Below the pieces are notes generated by a model that saw only the letters and a program-made list of their open reading frames with translations, had not been told where the DNA came from and did no database searches. Of a DNA stretch of 64,000 bases, positions 35,068 to 46,300 are shown piece after piece. This DNA is from Enoplolaimus lenunculus (lineage: Eukaryota > Nematoda > Enoplea > Enoplida > Thoracostomopsidae): positions 1-64,000 of the forward strand of contig JASANG010000801.1 of assembly GCA_030248215.1 (NCBI GenBank), given 5' to 3'. Each line of letters begins with the position of its first letter. Positions within the stretch are counted from its first letter, which is position 1. Both the position numbers and the translations under genes were made by a program.

Positions 35068-35265
35068 GGCCAATGTAAACATCAGGGGCGGAACTTTTTT
35101 CGATGGAACTAGAATAGAATAAGCTTAAGCTTTAGACTAATTTTTTTTGCTTGGCGTAGGCTTAGGAATATGCTCATTCGTACGCTTTGGTTTAGGCTTA
35201 CGCTTACGTTTAGGAGGAATATGCTTATAATACTGTTCCGCCCGTGTTCTCTTTATTAGCCATGG
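35068..35265 (-). mobile_element. Tel-A MITE, inverted
   Basis: GGCCAATGTAAACATCAGGG to TGTTCTCTTTATTAGCCATG, with TTAGGCTTACGCTTACG core. Confidence 0.82.
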
Positions 35266-35448
35266 GTACGATGAATGCATATACATATACATAGCTGCGA
35301 AATAATTCGCTCCAAGGAGTAGGTTAAATTCAGGTTAAGACTCCACAGCAACCTTAATACACGAGTAGAATTCGTTCAAAAAAGGCAGGGAGATAAATTA
35401 TTAAATAATAAACCTAATAAAGGAACCTGATTTTGGATATAAGTTTTC

Positions 35449-35568
35449 GACCCGTGTAAAGATCAGGAGCGGAACGTTTTTCATTGAAACTGCAATTATA
35501 GTGTGAGTTTTAAGTTTTGGACTATTTTTTTGCTTAGGCTTAGGCTCAGGGTTAGGCTTTGGCCAAAT
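35449..35568 (-). mobile_element. Truncated Tel-A MITE, inverted
   Basis: GACCCGTGTAAAGATCAGGAG, then GCTTAGGCTTAGGCTC. The far terminal repeat is missing. Confidence 0.7.
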
Positions 35569-35764
35569 TTTTTATGAACAGGGCGAAAGACACTTTATAA
35601 TTTTATTTGGAATTTTCAAGATGATTTACAAATCACATTTTCTCATAATTTCATGCACTTAAGGTTATAGTCTTAGTAATAAATGGTGTGCGTTATTTGA
35701 TACAGCAACCGTAATTGATTGACATAAAACAGTTTCAGTCTAAACAACAACATAAACAATAACA

Positions 35765-35795
35765 AAACAAACAAACAAACAAACAAACAAACAAC
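35765..35795 (+). repeat. (CAAA)n microsatellite
   Basis: About eight ACAA/CAAA units. Confidence 0.9.
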
Positions 35796-35869
35796 GATGA
35801 CACCGAACACAAACACAACCCATCTTTGTCAACCAAGTAAAGAGCGACGTCAGTCACGGGTGTCCGTTC

Positions 35870-36035
35870 CCTGCAAAATAGTGAGACTCAAATTCGACTC
35901 CGCCTGAGTCAAATGCGACTCTCTTAGCGACTCCGTGAGAGTTGAATTTGAATCTGGCGGAGTCAAATTTGACTCAGTTCCGGAAAAGCATATTTCGGAG
36001 AAAGACAATTTGACTCGCCATTTTTTTGGCTGTGT
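35870..36035. mobile_element. Pal hairpin MITE copy 3
   Basis: CTGCAAAATAGTGAGACTC at the left, GACTCGCCATTTTTTTGGC at the right. Arms pair through TCAAATTTGACTC. Confidence 0.8.
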
Positions 36036-37270
36036 ACGCGTTTACATCGAAGACGACGTGAGAAACTTAAACAAATGAATGAACGCAATCAAATATAGGC
36101 CCATCAGTACAAAGTTGAACTTGCAGTAAAAATTGACCCTGGCATTTCGATGTAAACCAACCGCATTAGAGACTACTTCGAAATGCAACATAATCAACAT
36201 TTGTTCAATTCGATTTGATTAGCGTAAATTTCAACAGGCGCACCGATTGTTGGTGCTGCAAGCCACATAGCCAATCAACAGCTGCGTTCGCTATGGCAAT
36301 GAAAATTGAGGGAAATTGCCTAAAGTGTAAAGATATGACTCGGTCCCGTAGATGCAATTGCACATTCGGTTCTTGTGTAGGTTTCAAAACGACAATTTCA
36401 TATATATATACATATATATTATATATATATATATAATATATATAATTTTGACGAGGCAGTTCGAAAAGAAAACATTTAGGTCACACAAATATATTGCAAT
36501 TTCAATTTCGAATCACTGTATGTGAATTATTTTTACATGGGAAGTCTTCAGATGTTTGAGAAAAATACTGCAAATATTGCGCAGTTTGATTGAAAACAAA
36601 ATCGTATGCGTTACGCAATTCAGATCGTTTCGCAAAATTTTCGTTGGGAAGAGACCGACAGCCGAAGAACAGTTCGAAAGCTTCTAATCCGTCTGGGGGC
36701 AGAGAAAATCAATTTGAAATTGTGATTTCGAAAAATCCTGGGTTGAAATTTCAGTAAAAAAATTTCGAAAGACTAAAACGTTGTTGAAATATAATTTGTT
36801 AAATCATTTGTTACTTAATCTAAAAATAAGTTTACTTAAACTCGTGTTAAACTTAAAAACGCATTAGTGTCAGTGAAACTTAAAAGTCTAGTTTAGTTAG
36901 TTCGCCCAGTCATTTAAGTTTTACTTAAACTGATATTCAAATTTAGTTAAGCTATAATTTACGTTTAAGTTTTTAGAAAGTAGTTGAACGTTATTGACAG
37001 GACTCATATTGACCATTCTTGACCAATGTACGGCCCTGTAAAAGTAACTCAGATGATTGGAAATTAATTTTGAAATATTAACAAAGGATCCGCGGGTAGA
37101 AACAAGATCTGAATGAGGGGGGCAGTATTTTAAAGTACTTGAAGTGTTCTACAGAATAGAAACTGTCAAAATGACTGCTGATAGATTCTAACCAGTGTCT
37201 GAGATCTAAGAGAGAGAAGGTAAAATAGAAGTTCATAGAAGTTCAGTGAGGATGCATAAACAACGACTTT
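36036..37270. repeat. Spacer, (TA)n and a palindromic MITE remnant
   Basis: (TA)n at 36403-36443. 36810-36990 repeats TTTAAGTTTTACTTAAAC-type inverted motifs and pairs with 20500-20780. A short Cys-rich frame at 36215-36436 is not convincing. Confidence 0.5.
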
Positions 37271-37274
37271 TATA

Positions 37275-37738
37275 CACTGAAAAAATTGCATATTGCAATA
37301 TTTGTGCAATTTGCAGTATTGTGCAATTTATGACGACTGTGTTTGTTTTGCAATTCGAATTGCAGTCTTAGAAATTGCACAATTCCTCTGTGCATCTCAT
37401 ATGTTTGCTGCATGCGCGCAGTTTTGATACGCGGCATTGTTTGCAAGCGTGCGAACGCATGGAAAAATACTAATTTTGTACAATTTTCCAAATTCGGAAT
37501 TGTGTGTTTTTATTTTATATTCCGATACATACATAGAATATACATTTCTCTACATAATATATACAATTACATGTATACATATATGCATATACATGTATAC
37601 ATATATACACGTACATGTATACACATATACATATGTACATATATAGATATACACTTGTGAAATTGGTTGCAATCTGCACGTTGTGTAATACTCACAAATG
37701 TGTTGCATAACTGCACTTTTGCAATTTATTGCACAGTG
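37275..37738. mobile_element. GCAAT-rich MITE with internal (TACATA)n
   Basis: CACTGAAAAAATTGCATATTG at the left, GCAATTTATTGCACAGTG at the right. The middle (37540-37650) is a TACATATA/TGTATACA simple repeat. Confidence 0.65.
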
Positions 37739-38219
37739 TATTTTGCGTGTGTTTGCATACAATAACCAAAAAATTGTGCAAATTTTGCAACTTTAAACTG
37801 TATAAATTTTGACGTCGTAGCCGAATTGTGAGCTTTAGACAGAAAATTATAATACTTTGAGTTCGAAAATACACGCGAAATGTGCCCTGTTTAATACGAA
37901 AGGGGTAATCTGAGATCAGTTCTACTGCTCGCTTCACCGTATGACAGAAACGTACTGGTAGATTTCGTTCCAAATTTCAAAAAATATACGGCTTTTATGT
38001 TCGGAAGTTTTAAACATTAATAATTACAGTTGAAACCATTTTGTAACATTTTTTAGCTTAAAATTGTGTTTTTAAAATAAACAATCGTTGTTTCTGATTA
38101 TTTTTGTTAAATATGAGTTAGCGATAGGTTTTCAAACAAGCGAATTGCGACATTAATGACGTAAGGCATTTTCAATGAACGGTAGATTGAAATTCAAATC
38201 AGACGTCCAACCTTTGTAG

Positions 38220-38520
38220 CGAGATTTTGCAGCTACAATTTGCAAGTACAAGTTTTTGACGCTTAACCTTTACGCTGCAATTGACATGTGCAAGCTATTA
38301 CAGCAGGAACTTGCAGATGCAAGCTGTGTATTGCGCTTTCGAACAGAACTTGCAGCTGCAAGTTGTAGCTGCAAGTGATCGCTGTAAAAAATTGCACGGA
38401 CAAGTTGCAGCTGCAAGTTCTTTCTGTCAAACATTTTCAAATGCAGTAGCAAAGGTACAATCTATAGCGCAACACAACGATTTTCATTGTCGTCGCCTTT
38501 AGGAAGTTTGTTCTAATGCG
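38220..38520. mobile_element. CTTGCAGCTGCAAG palindromic MITE
   Basis: Multiple CTTGCAGCTGCAAGT motifs in both orientations, as at 26385-26660. Confidence 0.6.
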
Positions 38521-38542
38521 CCCTTACATTTGAATTCTAACA

Positions 38543-38752
38543 AAGTGCAAAAAATGGTGAGTCAAATTGACTCTCTCCGAAATAGGCTCAGCGGGACTAC
38601 ACAAACTGAATCAAATTCGACTCCGCCAGAGTCAAGCATGCAACTCAGTTTGTCAAATTTGACTCTTGGCGGAGTCGAATTTGACTCAGTTAGTATAGTC
38701 CCGAAAAGCCTATTTCGGAGAGGGTCAATTTGACTTACCGTTTTTTGCAGTG
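38543..38752. mobile_element. Pal hairpin MITE copy 4
   Basis: AGTGCAAAAAATGGTGAGTC to TTACCGTTTTTTGCAGTG, arms nearly complementary throughout. Confidence 0.88.
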
Positions 38753-39780
38753 TAGTAAAAAGCGGAATAGTTGGCAAAATTACGTATTGCCAACGTTGCA
38801 ACTTTATTAATTTAAATGCCTGTTTGCAAGCGAAGGTAAAACACAGAAGCCAGAAGTAAACGTTATAAACCTGTTGTTAAATTTCCTAATTTTCACAAAT
38901 AATCAGCCAAATGTTATCAAAAATTGGTTTTTATGATGTCTTCGTTAGAAATCTTGCCAAAGCTTAAAAAATTGTCCTAAAATCAAAAACATTCTCAAAA
39001 AAGTGCAACTTTTATAAAATACGCAAAAAAAATAACTACCAAAATTGCTCTAAACTCACCGGAACTTATCTCAATAACCGGATGTGAATTTTCAACCGGA
39101 AACCAATGCAAATTTCCGGTAGCGTACAATGACAAATATGCTTGTATTCGTCAATCATCGTAGTGCATTCGACAAACTGCAATTTTAAAAAATTCCCAAT
39201 TTCGTTTTACCAAATTTAATTGTTTCATTATTTCCTTTTTTTTACTTAAAGCCAAATTACACAATTTCGTCCGCGTTTATAAGTTCCGCAGTAAAAAGAA
39301 AAATGCGTTCGAAAAGGAAAAATAAAAATTGAAAAAATGATGAGAATATTAACGAAATCGAGATTCGGGTCAAAAGTCATCATCGTCTCGCGTAAAGATC
39401 GAATTCATGATTTTACAAACGAAATACAGTCATTGTGTTAATTGCAATCGCATGTCTTTGTCTTTGTATTTGCATATACATATAAATACATACATACATT
39501 TATATATATATTGAAAAACGTTTGTAGGGGTATATGTGTATATGTGTACATATGTTTATTAGTGTTTTTTATTGCATCTGATTTCATCTTTCGTGATCGT
39601 TTGACCTAAAAATTAAATTACACACCATTACAGGAGTCGCTGTCGTGCGTTCGCCACCTCAAACGTCGTAAAAGATGGCTGGTACCTGCCTCATACTTCA
39701 ACATGTAACAACACTTTCTAAGAGTAATATTTTTTAGGAAAATATACGAATCTATGTATAACAACAACAACAACAACAAC

Positions 39781-39826
<46 letters not shown>

Positions 39827-40074
39827 TGTAAATTATTATGCTATTTTGGGGTCACAATAGTGCTTTCATACCAAGATATTTAGGTGTTACTTTCAAATAG
39901 CGTACCCTCAACTTCTAAGGGTTGCAAGCCTTAGTGGACAATTTCGAAACGTGATTTTTACCTCAAATACTCTACGTTGTGTCTTTAAGCACTGCGTTAA
40001 TTTTATCAAGACCTCCTGTCTTATCTCTTAGATTTTTCCCGATATTCACTTGTGCCAATAAAAATCAATCATAG
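38753..40074. other. Upstream spacer of the nuclear receptor
   Basis: No gene seen. (TATA/TACATA)n lies at 39475-39560 and (AAC)7(AAT)15-type microsatellite at 39760-39825. Regulatory sites cannot be assigned by eye. Confidence 0.5.
39760..39825 (+). repeat. (AAC)n(AAT)n compound microsatellite
   Basis: AAC units followed by AAT units, the same compound pattern as the coding repeat at 52858-52959. Confidence 0.95.
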
Positions 40075-40383
40075 AATCTGGATCTAAGCGTCTTACTCGA
40101 CTGCCTAGCAGTACCCCGGTCAACACAGCCTCTGGCAACTATGCTACTTGCCCACTAACCCCCCAAGCGGATATTCAACCCGATACGACGTCAACCGTTC
40201 CGGAATTTAGTTCCGCCATTTGTTGTCAAAATGCTCAACAGTCATGCGTTTCCGGCCGCCGGATCCGAAATAGGTCTGTGTCTACCGGATACGATGGGGA
40301 ACTATGCGGCACCCCACAGCATGGCGACAAAGATGAACGACAACTGTGGCAATACCATGACAACTGCAGGACAGACTTGCGAG
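40075..40383 (+). CDS. nhr-23: Probable N-terminal (A/B) exon of nhr-23
   Basis: A GC-richer stretch with donor GAG/GTATGT. The frame ending CGA G joins the next exon to give [11 protein letters not shown]; Ala before QIE is conserved in ROR/HR3. It reads [18 protein letters not shown] ... [18 protein letters not shown] candidate acceptor is ATCATAG at 40068-40074. Another frame is also open ([15 protein letters not shown]) but gives the wrong splice phase. Confidence 0.5.
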
Positions 40384-43300
40384 GTATGTTTGGCGTAGGC
40401 GTCTGACGCATGAACCTGTTACACCATCAGAGTCGGCGTACACACGCGTGATAAGGAGAAATTGTCCCAGAGAAATTTGTGAAATGTTTCAAATGAGCCA
40501 CTGTTACAGACTGTAGAATAACCTTGAGAGATCGTAATTTGTTCTCGTTCGCTGTGCTCGCTTGCAAAATAAGCTACAGGCGATGTTTGTCCCATATCAC
40601 AATGAACTCCTGCGTACGCACCCTGTATAAAATGTTTCAAAATTGTGGCACGTCTAAATTCCTTTTTGGACAATGTGCGCGGATTCACGTATAGAACAGG
40701 GCCGGAAATGTAGTATAACCATATTCCGAAGCGTATCCTACGCCTAAGCGTTAAGAATGAGTCTATTCGTACGCCTAAGCCTCAGCTTAAGTGTAAGAAT
40801 GAGACCATTCCTAAGCGTAAGCGTAAGCAAGAGTTTGCCTAAAGCTTAATCTGACTCGATTACAACCCCACAGGAAAACGATTCGGCGCTGTTCTATACA
40901 GGGGCCTGTGCGAGGATACATCGAAACCAGGGTTCGACATGAGCCGATGTCTGGACGCAAAAAAGACACCTAAAATTGTCGATTTTTAACCATAATTTAT
41001 AGCGCTGCTGGCAAAAATTTTAAAAAATTGCAACTCCGAAAGTTGAAAACTTTGTTTCAAAAATAAAAAAGGTTTACTGAATAATTTTTTTACAAAATTG
41101 ACAAAAATTGTGAGAAATTTAATAAAATTGGAGAATTTTACGACCAAGGCGTCAAACCTTAAATTCGCGGTTACATCCCGAACGCTGAAGCAGTCAAAAT
41201 AGCGAAAATTTGAAACAAAAAAAAACTCATTTAAAATAATTTTTCGACATTTGATTACCGTAGTTTTTGATTTATTGTAAAATTCAAAAGTATTTCCGTT
41301 ATCTGTAATTTTATGCACCAACTGGCTCAGCATTTCACTATGAATTTTTTTAAAAAATATTTGGTTACAAATTGTGGTCCATGTAAAGATCAGGGGCGTA
41401 ACGTTTTTCTGTGGGACTGCCTAAGAGTAAGCTTAAAGTTTTAGACTAATTTTTTGCTTGGCTTACGCTTAGGCGTACGTTTAGGAATATGCTCATTCTT
41501 ACTCGTTAGGCTTAGGCTTAGGCTTAGGAATACGCTTATAATACTGTTCCGTCTCTGTTCTTTACATTGGCCATAATTGTTATGCGTACGGTTTGTGGCC
41601 GGACAACAGTCAAATATAGACAAAATACTAGCGTCATCCTATTGATCTGTGGACAGTAAACAAACGCAGAAAGAATAGAAATAAGGCTAAAAAATTGTAT
41701 ACATTAAAACACTCAAAGTCGATGCTTAACGTAAAATCATTCAAATCGAAACAAAATTTTCAACCACAATTGAAACATCAGAGCGTTGTTTAATCTAAGT
41801 TGAAAAGAAACGAGCGAACGCAAACAATATTTGTCAAATGAACGCCAGGCCATTTTCCGCTGTAGTTCAGTCATGATTCTAGGTTAACAGGTTATAGACC
41901 TAGTTTTTTTCGGCCAAAATTTCTAACATTTATACACATATTAAACGCACAAAACAATATATATTATATTTAGTACATATATATTCTTATTATCTGGGTC
42001 ATTATTAACATTATTGACTACAGAGTATTTGTTAAATATTCGGCACACTTTGAGTTTGGTATTTTATTAAATTTAAGAGAATTTGTCTTTTTTGAGTCGT
42101 CACAAAATATCGGATTATTAATATTTTAAGAGAATTTCGCTCATAAATGAAATTCTAAAGTTTTATGAAATAAGGAACAATTTTAGGTATTTTAAATTTA
42201 CTTAAAAGATCGCAATTGTTTTAAATTTAACGTTTTATAAATTTATTAGATAAGAAAATTCTTTTGTTTTAAAATTGAGTAATTTTTTGTTTAAAATTTA
42301 AGACAAATTTGTTTTGTTTCATACCTTTCAAAAATTCAAAAAGTATTATTTCATTAAATTTGAGAAAAAAGGTATTACTTCACTTGCAATTTGTTTTCAA
42401 TTTAAGACAATTTGTGTTGTTTTTTCTGGTCAAAAACTTGATTCCGTTTCAAAAACAATTGCCTTTTCTGCTCAACAAAATTGTAGTTGTAAAGTTTAAA
42501 AGAATTTGTCCTAAAACAAATCGAAAGCAACGTTTAGATTGGCTGAAACATATTCAAAATAGGGCGATTCATTCCATATTTGATTTGCATTCTAAAATAC
42601 AATTTACTAGGAAATTTCTTAAATTATGCCAGCTTAAAGTTAATATTATGTTCTGGTAAAAAAAATTAATTGAATTTAAAAGAACCACAAATGTTCTTGG
42701 CCCACGTAAAGATCAGAGATGGAACGTTTTCTTGTGGGATTATAATAGAGTAACGCTTAAGGTTTAGACTAATTTTTTTGCTTGGTTTAGGCTTAGGAAT
42801 ATGCTTATAATACTGTTCCGCCCCTGTTCTTTACATTGGCCACTATGTTGACGTTGAGAAATTAGACTTTTTTGAGTGTTTTTTGCGTTTATTCCAGCTC
42901 AGATCGAAGTAATACCATGCAAAGTATGTGGTGATCGATCCTCAGGGGTCCATTATGGCGTTATTACATGCGAAGGATGCAAGGTATATAAAGTATAATT
43001 ATTTTAGAAAATATTACATAATGCGCATATTTTAAGTAAAATTTAATACTTGTATACGTATTTTAACATAGAATTCAAATGTCTTAAAGACGCCAATCAT
43101 CCATTATTTCCATAAACCGGCATTGAAATCTCAGATCATAGAAATATGGGACCTTGTTAACTAAAACACTGCAAAAAATGGTGAGTCAAATTGACTTTGT
43201 TTGAAATAGGCTGTACGGGACTACACAAAGTGAGTCAAAGTCGACTCCGCAAGAGTCAAACGTGCGACTCAGTGAGTCGAACGGGACTCTGGTGTAATAG

Positions 43301-46300
43301 AATTTGACTCAATTTGTGTAGGGCCTATTTCGTAGAGAGTCAATTTGACTTACCATGACAACTAAAGCATAAGATTGAGTCTAATCCTACAATTAGATCA
43401 AAGCAAATATTTAAATATAAAACCTAATCATGAGCTAAAAACCTAAACCTAATCCTAAGCCTAAGTTTTTTGGTTACTAAATGCCACAGTTCTGCTGTCG
43501 CTTATTGGGTTGATGGCTTCTGTGTAAATTATGCTGAAAACGAACACAAATGCTTGAGACAAGACAAGTGGCCCATGTTACTTGTAAGGGCGTCTAGGTT
43601 TCTGATGGGTCTATAGAAGAGTAGGTTTAGATTCTAGATTACATTTTTTGTTTATGCTTAGGCTTAGCCTTAGTCTTAGGCTTAGGAACACATTTTTGCA
43701 ACGCTTAGGCTTAGGCTTAGGAATACGCTTAACTGTTTCGTCGCTAAAAGTAACATTGGCCAGACAAGTAATAGATTTCGAACACAATAGTTTTAGGCAA
43801 AACAAACCAGTTTTTGCCAGATTTGATGCAGGTTTTGACGGCAATTTTAGGGCTTTTTTCGGCGAAGTCAGTCCACGGTGACAAATTATCAGTGTCCAAG
43901 AAGTAAAAATTGTGTTATTGACCGTGTGAACAGAAATCGCTGTCAATATTGTCGACTGCAAAAATGCATTGATTTAGGCATGAGCAGAGATGGTAAGTAA
44001 AACTGTATATCTCGAGCTCTCGGTGGAATACCGAACGAAAGGCAACAAAATTACGGTTGGTATTTAACTGGAAGGATGACTGATGCTGAAGCCAAATATG
44101 TTCCGTTGGTCTACACGCAAAACTAATTGTCTTAAAATTTCAAGACTCTTACTTTCTTAATTTTTCAAGACATAAATGTCGTGTGTTTCAGACAGTAATT
44201 GGCTTAAGCAATTCAGAAATTTGTTTCTCAAATGGTTGAAACATAAATGTCTTGCATTCGAAGAAATTGCTATTGTCAATTTTAAGACACAAATTTCTTT
44301 CTTTCAAGCAATAGTTGTCTTATGTTCAAGAATTAATAGTTTGATTTTTATGTATGTTAAAAAAGTGGATCCGTTTATATTCCTAAAAGTGTATATAAAC
44401 ATCGAATTTCAAAGATATTACGGGTTGAGCTCAGGCTCCCCCCAACCTAATGCTGGGTTCATGCTATAGATGGTGCAGCTGGGTCACGTTTTGTCATGTT
44501 CTCTATATTGGGTAACATTTTGTCTGCGATGTAACCCAATATGATATTCCAAAAACAGTGGTTGTCTGCTATTATCACTTATCGATCACGTTTTGTCTCT
44601 CAATATATGATATTCCCTACATTATCTGTCAATATCATATGATTATTTTATGTCTACTGAGTCAGTTGCATAACTAGGTTTGCCTATGGTGGAACATCAT
44701 TTGATACTAACAGACATATGCCGTTAGTATCAGATGATATTACGAGACAATGTAAATTACAATAATGGCGGGAAATTTAAATTTTGGCAGAAAAATTTAT
44801 AATTTGGCGGAAAAATTATACTTTTGGCGAGAAAACTCAAATTTTGGCAGGAAATTCAAATTTGTGAAAACGCAAATTATGGCGGGAAAATTCAAATTTT
44901 GCCGGAAATATTCAAATTTTGGCGGATTGTGTTATGATACGGCTTAAACTAAATAATGGAATATCATTATAGATTTGGACCGGATATCCGGATAGGAAAA
45001 ATATCTGGATATGTATCCGAAATGCTTTTGTCTAAAATTTTTCGGAATAATTTGCATGGTTTCACCACCAAAGTAGCTGGAGCTGACGAAAAAATTCTGT
45101 ATCCAAACCTCAGTCAGAATATTAAACCACATTCTTGCACAATTGTTCCGTCATGATTCAAAATCTGTATTTCTTAAACAAAAATTGTAATAATAGAAAC
45201 CTCTACGGTCGTAAAAGTAACATGGGCCTGAGTTTCTGTAGAATTCGATACACGGCTGGGTTCCACACAGGTCTAGCTTTATCCGTAATTCAATGCAACG
45301 CTAATTTACCTCTGGAACGTTTTAGCGGTTTCATTTAACACAGTTTATCTGAGTTAACACTTCGTGTATACGAGAATGATGATAGCAAGTTTACTGAGAA
45401 CATATAGACTACAGATGAACACCGGATATCCGGTCCGGATAAGAAAAATGTCTAAGAACCCCTACCTTACAATTTGTTCCCACTCCCCACATAAATTCAA
45501 AATCGAGTTTCGTATATCCGAAATGGAACATTTCATTTCGGATATCCGGATATCCGATATACGGATATCGGGATATCCGGATAAATATCCGGCAAGAATT
45601 GCCGGATATCCGGATATGAAAAAATATCCGATGCCCATCCCTAAATATCATATGATACTCCAAATTTGTTTTGCTGAATATCATATCATATTTGCTGTTA
45701 ATTTGGAATATCATATGATATTCAACAATATGTCTAATTGTGTCACGTGATATTCGAACACTTGTATGTTGAGATAACCTGTGTACCCATGGTTTCTATA
45801 GCAATATCACATGATATTTGACTTTTGTCTGTCCGTATCATATGATGGTAGCAAAAATGTATGTTGATGACTAATCAACATGTAACAAAACGTGACCCGA
45901 CTGCCCCAGTTATTACGTGAACCCCGCATAAGTTTACTTCTCTTACCTATCTTATGTTGTAAAATTAGTTTCTTTGGTTAAGCTTTAGCCCCCCATTTTG
46001 AAGTCGGTTTGCCTGGCAAATCTGTGTTTTATTTCAGACATGTATTTGTCTTATATTTCAGAAATATTATTCTTAATCATTCATAAATGATTCTTAAGTT
46101 TAATACGTTTAAGTGTGAGAAATTTCAGACGCGTATTTCCGAAAAATTTAAGAAATAAAACTTCGAATTAAAGACATTTATGTGTGAAGTCTGTATTAAA
46201 GCATAAACTGTCTTATATTTCAGAAATATTATTCTTAATCATTCATAAATGATTCTTAAGTTTAAGACGTTTAAGTGTGAGAAATTTCAGACGCGTATTT

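Noticed and set aside
36215-36436. Cys-rich short plus-strand frame
   Set aside because: Runs into a (TA)n repeat and has no recognisable spacing of cysteines or partner exon.
40222-40383. Alternative frame starting MLNSHAF as the receptor N-terminus
   Set aside because: It ends in phase 0 at the donor, but the next exon requires phase 1.
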